A DNA stretch of 64,000 bases from Adenanthera pavonina (taxonomy: Eukaryota > Streptophyta > Magnoliopsida > Fabales > Fabaceae). Position 1 is the stretch's first letter; every line of letters starts with the position of its first letter. This document shows, piece after piece, positions 33,834 to 46,959 of this stretch. The notes under the pieces are model-generated. The model was not told where the DNA came from. It ran no database searches and worked only from the letters and a program-made list of their open reading frames with translations. The translations under genes and the position numbers were made by a program. The DNA is taken from the NCBI GenBank assembly GCA_026686845.1, contig JAIVEN010000006.1:31046501-31110500 (forward strand), read 5' to 3'.

Positions 33834-35956
33834 TTTGTTTTCTACTTTTCTATAAGTAATGGCATGATATGCAGGAAACATCAACGATTAGAAGCACATA
33901 GTAGAAGACCAATGCAATAAAAGACGCATGAATAATATAACAACTAGTGTATTAACCTATGAGGTTAACAAAGATGCAGAACAAACCCGAAACCCCTAAA
34001 TATTCTATATTCATGCCTATGTCCATGACCACTACCACAACCTAAACGTACAAAACCCCATTCAAACATTTTCTCAAACACCTCATAGGCATGCAGATAT
34101 GACATCTTTGTCATTCAGAATGGATGCAGAATGAACATAATACTCCACCACACACCCACGCACATATATACGCAAACTCCAAATCATACATATACGGCTA
34201 AACCTGGAGCGTTTAACCACTGAAATATTGTTCCAAGACACCCCGGCTATAGCAAAGATTAAGAGCAAAATCATTACCTGTGTGGATGTTTTGGTAATCG
34301 AATCCCTGAATGACCTCCACTCCTCGTCTTCATATCTTGATTCCTTGGTTCTTCCCTCTAGTATCTCACACACTCCTTCCCTTTCTCTGTTTCTCCAACA
34401 CTCTCTCTCTCTGTCCCTTCTAATCCCTTCTCACTCTTAGCCTTTCTCTCTACCCCTCTTGCTTCTTCACTTCGACCTTCTCCTCTTTTCTCCCTCTGTT
34501 CGCTCCTCCCCCAATGTTGCCTTCTCTTCCTCTTTATATAATGGAACCCGTTGACTGGTTGGGCTGAATTGGGGTTCGGTCTTCAGAGGATCAAAATGAA
34601 TCTTTCCACATACTACTATAAATTGACCGATTGATCCTCGAGCGTTTGGCCTCTTCTCCATTTTGATGTCTCTCCGCCTTTGCATCACTGCTTCCTTCTG
34701 CAGCTCTGCTTCCACGCCTCTACTCTGCCTGTATACCGATGGCGACAATTGGGAGGTAGGGTGAGATAGGTCTTCACCTGTCGTTCTGAGGCTATCGTGA
34801 AAAAGAAAAGAGCGGGATCTTGGAAGATGGATACGATGCCATCGCGAGAAAAGATTTGGGAATTTTGGGAGGGTGGAAAGCTTCTGCGTTTTCCCCTTTT
34901 TTATTAATTTCTCTCCCTCTCTCTCTCTCTCTTTTTTACCCCTACTCTCTCTGTTGTCTTCTTTTTCCCTTTCTGCTGAAAGTTTAAAATATTATTGAGA
35001 AGATATCTCAAAAATTATTGCAAGAGATTTTTTAATTAAAAAATAATTTAATAAAGATATTTAATCAATTGGAAACCCAAAGGGTTTTTTTTTTGGATAA
35101 CTTTGAATCTTTAATTTTAAGGAATGGTAATGGATTTGGATGATTTTTTGTTTTGGCATTTTCTTTAATTTTAGAGAATTTTCATTAAAACTTAAATTAA
35201 AAGAAAATTTATGTCATTTTTTTAATTTTTTAATTTTTTAATTATATATAAAAAGTTTGGACAAAATATGACATTTACAAGCATATAGATTCTGGAGAAT
35301 GAGAGAGGGTCTAATTAATCTGAATAGTTGGGCCGATGGAAGCAAGGAACTTGCAATTGGGGCTAATCCATACTGTTTTCAATGAAAAATAAAATAAAAT
35401 ATCATGTTTTCCCACAATTGAGAAGCGAATGTCACCACATCTTGAAAAGTCTAATCGACTTGATATTTATTGTCCTTGTTCTCTCTTAAATTACACTGTC
35501 TCTTTTCTTTCATTGTTTAACTTTTTAAAAAATTTTGTAAGTTTAATGTTATTGCTTAATTAATTAAAAATTGATTCTTTCTATTTATATATATTTTTAT
35601 TTCTATTATTTTTATACAATTATCAGGTATCCAATATTGGGTACTTGGAATCTTTTATCACAATGTTTGTTAATGTTTATGTGTCCTCTTGTGCTGAGCG
35701 TGTGTCTGATATATAGTCTTCTCCCAAAGGCCTCTAAATTACGTCGACCACTGGATCGATGTGCTTGCCCACTCTTTATGAAGATGGCAACGTTCAGCGA
35801 GATGTGTGGGAGTCACACGACACGTGTGGGCTCTATCTTATGCTTGGGGTCAACAACAAGATGCTTTCATAGGCCAATGAGTGTTTTTTTGTACTTATAT
35901 ATTAGATTGGGCTTTTCGGACCACTCTTTTGGTATAAATAACTTTGTTATTATATA
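33834..35956. other. Intergenic/old LTR DNA with pyrimidine-rich, GC-richer stretch
   Basis: 34370-34520 is a run of CTC/TTC-rich sequence followed by TCTTTATATAATGG, a TATA-like stretch, and a GC-richer part to 34870. The layout resembles 43550-44250 in the solo LTR of the related family. Minus-strand frames at 34083-34373 and 34467-34748 show no domain and are probably LTR sequence. A (CT)n run lies at 34913-34932. Nothing recognised in 34990-35956. Confidence 0.4.
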
Positions 35957-36242
35957 CTCATCCGTTTCTTAATATAAGGGATAAAAAATAAAATTACACA
36001 GATAAAAAAAAATAATAAATTTATCTGAAATATAAAATAATTTTCAAAAATACCCTCATTTAATGTTAATAACTCTTCCATTATACAATTAATATAAATA
36101 AATTATATTGAAAACATATCATATTAAATAAGGGTAATTTTGGAAAAAATCATTAAATACACCAAACAAACCCCATGTGTCCCTTATATTTTGAAATACA
36201 GAAACTCCCCAAATTATCCCTTATATTAAAGAACAGACGGAG
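35957..36242. mobile_element. Stowaway-type MITE
   Basis: It starts CTCATCCGTTTCTTAATATAAGGG and ends CCCTTATATTAAAGAACAGACGGAG, which are inverted repeats of ~25 bp. TA lies on each side (35955-35956, 36243-36244). Length is 286 bp. Confidence 0.85.
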
Positions 36243-36317
36243 TAATTAGTACTTTTATTACTATGGGGAAGATGAATCAAAATAAAATCCATTGCAAATT
36301 TCCAATTTCTTTGTAAT

Positions 36318-36508
36318 GATTGAAGCTAGGTGATGATGCCAAGTCATATGGTGAAGGGTGATGAATGGTTGTGATTATGAGCCTCTTACACGGAAGGATT
36401 GTGAAGTTGCCAAGTAATTTGATCACATGCTTTTGTTTATTATATTTTATTAAAATATCTAAGATCTCTATCTACTTGCTTATTAAGTTTGCTTGGATTG
36501 ATGAGGCA
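36318..36508 (+). repeat. Ankyrin-locus duplicated segment (copy B)
   Basis: This is nearly identical to 10871-11064 and runs straight into ankyrin exon sequence at 36509. In copy A these two parts are more than 11 kb apart (about 3 kb without Copia-2), so copy B carries a deletion junction here. Confidence 0.8.
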
Positions 36509-36655
36509 TTAGCTTGTGAGGAGTCCTGCTTCGTTTCTGACCAAGAAGGGAGAATTCCCTTGCACATAGCAGCTACAAGAGCCAGACCAGAGGTTGTGGC
36601 AGAGCTTATAAGAGTAAAGCCTGAGTCTTTGTGGATCCTTCGCAACGGGAAGATT
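36509..36655 (+). pseudogene. Ankyrin gene fragment (copy B)
   Basis: The sequence from AGCTTGTGAGGAGTCCTGC to CTTCGCAACGGG matches 22258-22400 in exon 1 of gene A, and reads ACEESCFVSDQEGRIPLHIA and VVAELIRVKPESLWIL, one ankyrin repeat plus part of the next. No start codon, splice site or PGG exon remains. It is a relic. Confidence 0.88.
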
Positions 36656-36659
36656 TTCA

Positions 36660-38440
36660 AGCCAAACGTGCATGGATTTTTTTTTTCTTAATTCTAGATT
36701 GATGACGTGTAAACTCACGTAGGGTAACTCAGCCTAAGATGGCTTGACTCACAACCACTACAATATTTTTATCTTCCCATAACAGACAAAAACTAAAGCC
36801 ATTGGGCCAAAAACTGTTGTTTAATTATGACATTAGGGAACGTTTTCTAGCCGTAATCTATGTGACCGTTATCAATTCTCTTAGGAAAACAGTTCTTAGC
36901 TACAATTTTCAAAACTGTTCTCATAAATGGGACAATTGGCAATGATTTTGAGGTATGGAATTCGGCAATAGCTTTTGGCTGATGCCACTTGTACCAGCAG
37001 ATATAATCTGTTGCCAATAAGTCCAAATATACTACTCCCTCCGTTCCGCTATATAGTATACTTTTTTAAGAAATTAATGTTTCATAATATAGTGCACTTT
37101 GCGGATTACATAGTGTAATTTTATTCTCTTTCCAATATTGCCCCTAATTAATAAACCCAAATATGTGTTTATGATTAAAATATTTCATTCTCAAAGCATT
37201 TAATGAGGGTAATGTGAGAAAAAGTGAAAAATTTTGTTAGTTATTAATTATTGTCTTGGTCTGTGTGCGGTAGTTAAAAGTGCACTATAAACTGGAACAG
37301 AGGGAGTACAATTTTTTACACATAATTTACTCTAATTAGACAACAATTCTCAATGTTGGCATTTTTAGCTACAACATATTAACTGTTACCAATAAGTCCA
37401 AAAAAACTAATAGGCACTAGTTTATTCAATGTTGCCGATAAATTAACACAAAAAAAAGAAAAGAGATGATTGATTAGGTGTAACATCTCCTCTTAATAAA
37501 TAAATTAAATAAGGAAGAAAAAAAAAAGGCAATGCATTACTAACATTTTGAATTGTGACATTGAATTGAAGATGGAATAAATATAAACAGATAACTCACG
37601 TTGTTCTTTGCTTGCGCCAATGCTTATTACACATGATTAAGTAGATAATTGATAAGTAGCTATTGCGCCATGACAATATTAAGCCGAGAACTTCTCCCAA
37701 CAACTTGATTTTTTCATTTCTTCCAAATCATCTTTCATTTACCAAGAGCTAGAAATATGAGTTAAGCTCGACGAGTTAACTTGTTTAATCCGATGAAAAC
37801 AAGTTGGGATAAAAATTTTTGGAGTACAAAAATGGGTTTCTAAACCTAAGCCTATTTGGCTTGACAAAAAAGGGCTAGCCATAGTCCTAAAATTTTATTT
37901 ATTTTTTAAATATAAGCTTAAACAATTTTCAAAACAATTGGGGGAATATAAAGAAAAAAAACCTGATTAAATGGGATTTGGTGTTGATGATGAATGATGA
38001 ATTGATAATGATAGTGATGAGGATAATTATTATTTAGATGGTTTTAGTTGTATTAATTTAAAGAAATATGTATGTAAAAAATATTTTGTAATATTTTGTG
38101 AAAGTTAAATTAAATGAGATTTGGATTAAAACAGAAAAAAAAGAAAAAAGTTATGGGTATACAGGTTGGCCCACAAGACTATTAAGTGTAAGTTAGGCTT
38201 GAAAAAATGAGGTCCATCCAAAAATGAGTTTTTTTTGCGAGGCCTATTTTTAGCCCTACACATGTTGGGTTGGCTCATATGGGCTGAGCCAACTAAGTTC
38301 TTATTGTTGAGTATCTCTTCATCCACCTGACAAAATATGGATTTTGCATAAGTATCATTAATTGCATGCATATTATGATATAAACCTAAAACAAGAAAAA
38401 TAATATGTCCTGTTTATTTTCCTCTTAGAAATCACGTTTC
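36660..38440 (+). repeat. 3' flank of ankyrin locus (copy B), duplicated from copy A
   Basis: It matches 24937-26240, interrupted by a Stowaway MITE (37035-37306) and extra sequence at 37310-37680. The junction with the ankyrin fragment lies near TTCAAGCCAAACGTGCATGG (TTCTAGCCAAAGGTGTG in copy A), in the 3' flank of gene A. Intron, exon 2 and proximal 3' flank are therefore missing from copy B. Confidence 0.75.
37035..37306. mobile_element. Stowaway-type MITE
   Basis: It starts CTCCCTCCGTTCCGCTATAT and ends CTATAAACTGGAACAGAGGGAG, with AGTATACTTTT facing AAAAGTGCAC inside. TA lies on each side (37033-37034, 37307-37308). Length is 272 bp. In copy A the matching site (25330) holds only CTCCTCCCAG and unrelated AT-rich DNA. 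Confidence 0.88.
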
Positions 38441-40352
38441 AGAGGAAATAGTTAAAGTGACATCGTTTGCAATGGGAAAACAATCAGCTTATAATAGTTA
38501 ATTAATTTTAGTTAACTAAGTCCATGAGTTTGAAAGAGTTGGGCTTGAACACGTACGTGGGGTGGGGGTAATTAGCCTCCTTAAAAAAACAAAAAAAGAA
38601 ATGTAGTTCCTGCACATGAGAAATGCAAACCATATATCTAATATATTAATTGAAAAATATTATATAAAAATTAAAATTTTCAATACATTTTCAAATGTCA
38701 TTGTATATTGATTTAAATAAAACATTAGGATAAATCTTTAAATTTTATAAAAAATAAATCAATAACATATATTTTAAAAATTTATATGTTTAATATACTT
38801 AAGTTACTCTCAATATTTTATGCAAATGAAATAAGAAAAATAATTCTATATTCATGAAAATACTATATTTTAATAAGGGTGGGTATATACAAAGTAATGT
38901 AATATACTTAATTATTCTCTGATTTCCGATAAAGCAAATTGTCGCCCACAGACTTTCGTCTTGCGATCGTCTTTCCTGTTTCTAACTTCCTCTGTTCTCC
39001 TTTCAATCTCTCTCTCATCCTTCAGTGTTATGGTCTCTTACTTCTTTGGCTCCATACCATATGGCCAATCCCAGAGAAATCCCCATTCGATCAGCTACTC
39101 CAGACATGCCTGGTTACAAACACAACCACAATTATGACGTTTCTTCAATTCCCAATTCATAATGTGTGTGTGTGTGTGTGTATATCATATATGCACTGAT
39201 GCACACATAGACAGACAAGATACTAAGATTCAAATCCATGGAATTACAATGAAGTTTTTTATTAGTTTTCAATATTTTAATTAATATTTTACTGTTTTAT
39301 TATTTGAGATTTGGAATTTAAATAAAGTGAAAAAAAAATTAAAGTGGAAAATGTTGAAATTTGAAATTTATAACCATCAATTTGTAACCAAGGAATTTAA
39401 TACAACCCACCACAAAATATAAGCTTAGCCACGAAAGGACAGATCCTCAGAAGAAGCCACCAACCAACCCACAAAAGATAAGTCAAGGCATTTCTAAATT
39501 TTACCAAACGGGTGATGTTTCCTCATTTCTAAGTTGATTTTTGGTATTTAACCAGAAATATCCTTAGTAGAGATTGATCTCCTTTGAGATAATTAATGGG
39601 AGTAAAAGATATGCCCTCTAAACTAACATGTTTGCTCCATTCATGAAGTCTAAAATCGAATTCCTATTTAAAGAAGTTTTTATAAATCTGAGAATTGAGA
39701 TTAATCTCCCTTGCTGCCTACATCAACTTGAGTTGGTATTTCTAAAAGGTTTTATTTTTTATTTTTTTTTGAAAAAAAAACTAAGAAGATAAAGATTTAT
39801 GTAGTTTTCAAAATATATTTTTAAGTTTCAAATTAAAATTAGTAATGTTTTCTTTTAAAAATATAAAAAAAAATACCTAAAATATATTTCATTAGATATG
39901 TATGTATGCATGCATGCATGTATTGGCCTCACAGTTCCTTATATATTTATTATAAACTTTCCTCATTAAAATATATTAAGTATATTATTTTTTAACTAAG
40001 CTTTTTAGATATAATTTTATTTAATGATAACTAAATAGTTTGGTTAAAAAATTATGTACTTTTTATATTTTAGTTGAAAACTAAAAAGAATGGCATATAA
40101 ATTTATTTCAAATTTAAATTACATATAAAACACTTTGGATATCAAATAATATATTTTTTAACATTCTTTTTTAAAAATTTTAATTGAATCCATAAAATAG
40201 CGAGTAGAAAAAAATTATTAGCTTTCAAAATTTTAAGTGTTAAATTTATTTATTTAAATAAATTAAAATAATGTATATATCATTTTAATTTAAATCAAAT
40301 ATATATATCACTTTAAAATCTGCCTAAAAATATATAAAAATGATATATATAT
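38441..40352. other. AT-rich intergenic DNA
   Basis: No domain-bearing ORF. A (TG)n microsatellite is at about 39163-39181 and a TATG/CATG run at 39898-39921. The weak frame at 38939-39199 has no recognisable features. Confidence 0.4.
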
Positions 40353-43300
40353 CGTAACACTTCTCATGACTTTGTTTTGATATTGTGTGCAGAACCAGAG
40401 AAAATAAGATGGAGGAAGGTTCAAGTGGAGTCTGAAAGAGCTCCACGTCGTGGAGAGAGGCAGGGTTGCCGCGGTGAAGACAAGTCCAGTGGCATTGTTT
40501 CAGCTTAAACACAGTGGAGCTGTGGTGGACTTATTTGAGGCCACAGCGAGACTTGAGAATCTAATTTAAATCAGAAACATTTTGGATGAACAGAAAGAAT
40601 CAAAACAGAGGGAGTGATGAGGAGTTGTGCTAGGGTTTGTGAGATTCACCCTTAGGAAGTGATTTTTGGACCTCAATAGCTTGGATTCACGTTGGTAAGT
40701 GATCCCTACTCTTCTCTTTCCATTTTCTTCAGTTGAACTTGGGATTTTTCAATTATGAGTTGGGATTTCCGATTTGGGACAAAATCCACCGATTGAAATG
40801 GGTGAAATGGAGTTAGAGAAGTGTGTTTTGGTGTTCTTGTTGCTTGGGTTTGAGTTTTGAAGGGTTTATGTATGTTTTGAGTTTAACCCTAGGTTGTTAT
40901 TGGTTAGGGCTCTTAGGAATCCGAAGTGTATGATATTGTTTGGTGCTTGAATGATTCCTAGGGGCTAAATGATGCATGAAAGTGGTGTTGGAATCTTGGA
41001 TTAGGCTAAAGTGGTTGAATTGTGATGTTTGGTGTCGCACCCGGGAAAATGCGACGAAAGAAAAACAGAGAACAAATCTGGTTTTCGAGTGAAAACCGAC
41101 TTGTGAGGAGTCGCCACCAAAATTTTTAGGAAAATCTTGGGAAACCGAATTTGAGAGGAAAAGGATGGTCTGCTTAACCAGAGTTGGATTCGGGAGTCGA
41201 TTGTGCGTGGGGAAGGTGTTAGGCACCCCATAACACCCGTTCCTAAGAACGGTTACCTTACGTTGATTGTGTAAATTAATATGGCTTTAAAAATATTTTG
41301 ATTTTCCTTTTATAATTCACATGCGAGACAATGGGTAGAGAAAAAGAAATTAAGAAAGTTTGGGAAACAAAATATGGAAAATAAATTAAAATTAAGGATA
41401 TTTAAGCAAACTAAGGAAAATGGATTGAGAAAATAAATTGGGAAATATTTATTAAATTAAGGAAAAAACACCAAATAAATTAGAAAATATTTATTTATTT
41501 ACAAAGGCGGACTTGACCCAGGATCAGAGCCTGGAACCTACGTACCCTGCGATGGGGATCAAAGTCCACGTAGTTCGGGACTAAAAATGCGTGTCACTTG
41601 GTTTATATTTTTTTTAATTTTGTAACAAGAGAAAGCTAATTGAAAATAATTCACCTTTTTGCAATCAAAACGATTTTCTGAGATTGAGTTGATGTGTTTT
41701 AATTTGCAAAAGATAATTTAATTCCGTTGACTTACTCTTATTTTATTTGGTGTAAAAACATTTTTTTCTTTGATTTTGGATTTTTTTTTTAAAAAAATAC
41801 TTTTATTTGATTTTTGACTTTTGAAATAATGTATTTTTGTACTCTTGAGAATTTTCTTTTAAAAAGAGAAAACCGATCCACTTGTTACAGATTCGCGGTC
41901 GTATCCAATAGACCGATTTCTTAACTACCTGCGGAAGTTCTAAACCTCGCGGTATTAAGACTTTATTATAATTTTAAAATGCCGTATAATAATAAAATTC
42001 GTTACATCATTTTATTTTTTGAAATATGGTTATTTTCCATAAAAGAAAGTTATTTAGTTGATATACCTGCATGGATTCACAATCTCACGCAATATCTCAA
42101 TAGACCACATACCTGCGTGGGTTCCAAAAACTCACGTGGTATGGTTACCGAATTCTATTATTCATTTTATTATTATTATTATCTTTTTTATTTATTTTTT
42201 TCATGAGAAAATAAAATTTTGGAGGGAGAGGTCATTGGGACCTATTATGCATATACCTTCATGATACACTCGTACACCCCCATAGGCTCATACGGTGTGA
42301 TTGTTTTAGGGGTCTACGAGAGCTCTAAAAACTTTCGTGACCAATTTTCTAAAGCAAATAAAAATATTTATTATGCCAAATATTTAAAAATGTGTATAAT
42401 TTTGTGATGGTGGATGTTACCGTGTAGACTCAGATAACTTAAATACAATCATAAAATGATAAGATGCAAACTCTAGTGTCTTCCTCACTGTCTTCCTTTG
42501 CTTCGTAGTTGATAGCTCCCGTTTCCCATGTTTGGCTTGGTGATGATGGCCTTAATTTCTCCCGAACTTGACTCATACTCCCATGGTGCTCGAAAAAAGA
42601 TAAAAGATGATTAGAATAGTAGTGCCCATGTTAGGAGCATTTTCGCAAGAAGTCAATAATGTATTATTTATTATTGTTACTTTTTAATGGGTTTTATAAG
42701 AGGACCAAAATCCTTATCATTTAGAAAATCCATGCCAGCATGCAAGCTAAAAGTTTGCCACAAAAGTACAATCATCTGCAGCACTCTTAAGTTCTAAAGA
42801 GTAACAAAAGTATAATCACATTGCGATTTCGATCTCCAAACAATGAATGAGCTATACAGCACTTGAAGTTAACTTTGCCAATGAAAAATCATGTACATGT
42901 TAAGCTTTCCTCTTAACTCAAAACAACACCTAAACTAAGCCTAGAAATTAGATTTGCTCAATGAAAATTCAAGCAAAACTATGCGCACGTAGACCACAGC
43001 CCATTCATCCTTAAGTCAAATTTCAAAAGCAACCTATAAAGCATAGACCCAAATCTCAAACAAGGTACTCAACTTAATAAAGGGGCATTCCAGCACCTCA
43101 ATCAATTAAGATCCCTTCCACAGACTCTCATTCACTGATTCAATTCGAGTAAAATCTATAACCACCATATCAAAACAACAAGTACTCCAAACATCATTTT
43201 AGGAAATGCAGATTGTTAAATCATCAACTATAATAGCCATTTACATCAGAGTAAAGTTTACAAGCCCCAATGCTCACAAGCAAATTCCTAACTTCTTTAT

Positions 43301-45495
43301 GCAAGCATAACTTCCCGAGGAGGCTAAGTCCAGGAAATAATCTCAGGCCGAAATCATTCTCCTCAATCAACGATTCAATCAGTCGGGTACAATTGATTTT
43401 GGTCTCAATTGAACCCTCGTTCAAAATGAACACCATTAAAGAAAGCTTTGCAGGTTGCATTAAATTCTTTTTTTCCAGAATCAAGGGTCAACCATACAAG
43501 AATACCAATGACCTCGCAGCCAACCGCCTGGGAAGTAAAAGGACCGAGTAAGGAAGACATACAGGGACTCTACCTTCTTCGATGACCTTCTTGCGGGCAG
43601 TGGAATGAGCAGCCACCACTTCATGGAGCTCCTTGAGGGCTTGAACTTGGGCCAGACCCTTCACTTTCTCCGGTCTGTGGCTCCCGTGGGGTCTCCTTCC
43701 TCCGGTCTCCCTCAGTTTTTTTTCGAGTTTACTGCCTCTCTCGAGCTCGGCTTCCTCTGTTTTCGCGAGTGCTCCCACCCCTCTGTTCTCGGTTCCCTCG
43801 TGCTCGGCCTCCCTCTGTTTTCGGTTCAGCCCCGCGTTCTCGGCCTCGCGGCTTCCTCCTTTTCGATTCAGATGGAAGTCTTTCTCGCCCTCGGTCCCCC
43901 CATCGTGTTCCCTCTGGTTTCCGGTTCAGATCCTCTCTCGGCTCCTCCCTCGGTCTCGCCCTGTTTTTCAGCGTCTCCAGCTTCCTCCCCCGGTTCGCCT
44001 TCCCCCTCGGTCTGTGGCTGTCCTCCATTTTTATGGCCTCCATCGTCCAGGAGCCTCACACGTGTTCCCTCTATTTTATTCTTTCTTGCACGGCTCCCCT
44101 TCCTTTCTGTCTTTGCTTTTCCAGTTTTAGTCTGCTCCCCTCATGCTCCTATCTTTTCTTTCGGCTTTTTCAGTCTGCTCGTGTTCAGACTCCTCCTGGC
44201 TCCTCTGCCTCACGCGTGCTCTCCTCTAAGGGTGATGGTCTAAGCCTCAATTGAGGCTTAGGGTGGTTTGGGCCGAAAATGTTGGGCTCCAGCTTTTCGG
44301 TCCAAATTCATAATTGGCCTTCCCCTTTGGATGTGTCCTTTAGAATTGTGTAGAATCATTGGGCCTTGTATTTTAGCCCAATCCTCCATTCCTTTTCCTT
44401 ATTTATCCCAATATCATTTTTGGTCCCCCTTTTTTTTTATTGTTATTGTCTTTTGTTTTGTTTTGTTTTGTATATTATTTTTTGTTATGTTTTTGTATAT
44501 TAATTTTATTTATTTGCTTCTTGAAACTTTCTTTTTATTTTTCTTTCATTTATATATTAATGTTTATTATTAACTTTATTTCATTTTATTTTTGTCTTTT
44601 TATTTTTGTTTTTTTTTAATATAAAATGCCCGGACAAAATAGGGTGTTCACATTTGGTTTATTGGTATATGTGGTTAATTGAGGAATTATAGTATTGTGA
44701 AGGTTGTTTGGTAGCCTGAGAGGGGTTCAAGCGTGTTGGACAACTCGAGAAGTTTGTGGAATCCGCGTGTGTGGTATTAACACTTAAGGTGACTGAGTGT
44801 TTGTTTGTATCGTATTGTTTGTGTTGTATGATGTTACGTATATTTGTATATATATGTATGTTTCCTTTATACCATGATATAGATGTGTTTGTGTGTACTG
44901 TTTCTATATATCGTGGTATGCACACAGCTAGATGATGATTATGATGACTATGATGATTATGATGATGATTAGAGATGATGATGTTGATGTGACATGACAT
45001 GATGCATGCATGACATTGTGACATATGATGATGATGATTATATGATGATATGAGCATCACCACATGTCATTGTGAGATTGTGATATATGGAGGATTGGGT
45101 GGTGATGATGATATGATATGATATATGATGATATGAAATATGATGATATGTGATATGATTAGGGGGGATAAGGATGGGATTCCTATCGCTAAATCCTCCA
45201 TATGGCCAGGGGAACCAGGTGGCAGTGGATTACACCTTCCCTAAATCACCACCAATTCGAGGTGGTCCAGGGGAAGGAGAGCCACTGTCCGAGCACTAGT
45301 GTAACCTTTAGCCTGGTTGCATTCATGTAAGGTGAGCTTGGTGATGTCTCGGAATTAGTCTTCACTGACTGTTGGAAGGAAATTACCTATATGAAATGTC
45401 CTGTTAAGATGATAGTCCATGGTTCTAGCTGTGTGCAAGGGAGATATGCATTCCATTCATTGCACATTACATTCATGGATTGTATGAGATATATG

Positions 45496-45533
<38 letters not shown>

Positions 45534-46524
45534 ATTTTTCCTGATTACTGAGACATTGTCTTACATCTCTCTCCCATGAACTAACCTTTTAGGTGACGGT
45601 TTTAGCACTAGTCTTGAGAAGCTGAGGGAGTAGCATCGGATGCGGGAATACTAGGTCTAGTAGTTTGTGTGTAATTTGGATATGTATCTTGTGCCAAGTA
45701 TGATAGAAGGTTTTGTAATGAATGTATGACATGGATAAGGATTGTTATGGATGGATGTAGGTATGGTTATGTATGTGGAATTGTGTTGTATGTGATGTGT
45801 ATGTTGTATTGTGGTGTTTACATGGTTTTAGATGTTAGCAAGTCAGTATGGTGGTGTTTGTGAGCCTAGAGTGGATTTGGGCCTCATTGATATATTTTAG
45901 GGCCTGTAGCCCGTTTTGTCAAGTTGGGGTTCGAGGGGGTCAAATCTCAGAGGAGTGGTTCCTTTGAGGTGAAACCTATTTGGACAAGTTGGTTTGAGGG
46001 TTTTGGACCTGTATGAATAGTCTTTGAGTGACCATTTGTCTTTGGTGGCAATTGGAGGTTGTTAGTGGTGAGTTTTGGTTTATAAGTGGACAAAATGGTT
46101 TCAGGGGTCTACAATCTTTATACGGAGTTGGATTGAAGTGAAGTTGGTGTTTATGGATAGATTGGGACTAGATTGACTTGTAGGAGTTGGAATCAAGTCA
46201 ATCAGAGGTCGAAGCATAAAGTTATGCGTGTCGGATGTTTGCCCCAGTGGTTGAAGTTTGCTAGTATAGAAAACCAGTAGGGGGGCCTTAGCGCTAGGAA
46301 GCAGGCCGCTACGCCATAAAGTCCAGTATCATGGTGAGACAGGGGAGGCCTGGAGCTGCGGCGTTACTGTAGTGACTGTGGCCCCCGCCCAGATTTTGAT
46401 GTTGTTGGTTCGTTTCCACTGTTTTGAAGTTTTGGAAAGTTGTTTCGAGATGTTTAGGATGTGTTTGATTGGTTTTTGAAGATTTTAATGAAGTCTGAAG
46501 GTATTTTGGGAGTAGGTTGTTACA
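40353..46524 (+). mobile_element. Solo LTR of the ~2.55-kb gypsy family, split by a nested LTR
   Basis: The ends CGTAACACTTC (TG mutated to CG) and GGTTGTTACA match the LTR termini of this family, and TATAT flanks both sides (40348-40352, 46525-46529). After removing the nested element and its duplicated TTTGG, the LTR is 2,547 bp, against 2,550 bp for the copy at 48228. No internal retrotransposon region is present, so it is a solo LTR left by recombination. It contains ATGATG-rich (44930-45060) and (TG)n (45505-45532) tracts shared with other copies. Confidence 0.85.
41033..44652 (+). mobile_element. Nested 3.6-kb solo LTR (large-LTR gypsy type)
   Basis: It begins TGTCGCACCCGGGAAAATGCG and ends GACAAAATAGGGTGTTCACA, with TG/CA ends and the 5-bp target duplication TTTGG (41028-41032, 44653-44657). 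Motifs such as GTTAGGCACCCCATAACACC, ACCTACGTACCCTGCGATGG and the end TGCCCGGACAAAAT are of a kind seen in long LTRs of Tat/Ogre-like gypsy elements. There is no gag-pol, so it is a solo LTR or a coding-free derivative. A GC-rich, pyrimidine-rich part (43560-44250) gives long ORFs in several overlapping frames on both strands, without domains. None is called. Confidence 0.82.
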
Positions 46525-46959
46525 TATATATATATATATAGCTTTTGCTTTTATTTATACATTTATAAATGTTATAATAAATAAATGAAAGCTTACATAT
46601 ATAAGTGGAAAATGAATAATGAAATGTATTATGTTTTGCATACTATAAAAAAAATAGGAATATTCATCCATTTGTTTAGTATGATAAAAATAAGAAGGAC
46701 ATGGAAACAAATTAAAAATATTAAAAGCAAAATATTCTTTTTTATATATAAAAAATTGCTTGTTCTTAGAGTATATTTGGTACTCCATCTTTTCCTCCAC
46801 CTATTTTAGCTAATGACCCCAAAGCATAAGGGAAAACATTTTACCCCCTATTTCATAGCCCGTAAGCCCTTTAATTTTTATAACACATTAGTTACAAATA
46901 AACATTTTCTTGTTTTCGATGTAACATAAGAAATTTCCACTTTAAAGATAAATGAAATA
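46525..46959. other. AT-rich spacer
   Basis: Low-complexity AT-rich DNA between the solo LTR and the upstream flank of copy C. Overlapping frames on both strands have no domain. Confidence 0.4.

Noticed and set aside
34083..34748. Minus-strand ORFs of 96 and 93 aa
   Set aside because: No domain or supporting splice structure. They fall in a GC-richer stretch laid out like an LTR promoter region.
35640..35930. Possible gene fragment in a 133-aa frame at 35571-35972
   Set aside because: The translation shows no recognisable domain and no homologous segment in the other copies, so it is not called.
43605..44254. Long overlapping ORFs (up to 212 aa) in a GC-rich stretch
   Set aside because: They occur in several frames and both strands of one pyrimidine-rich part of a solo LTR and have low-complexity S/P/R/L-rich products. 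This is a compositional effect.
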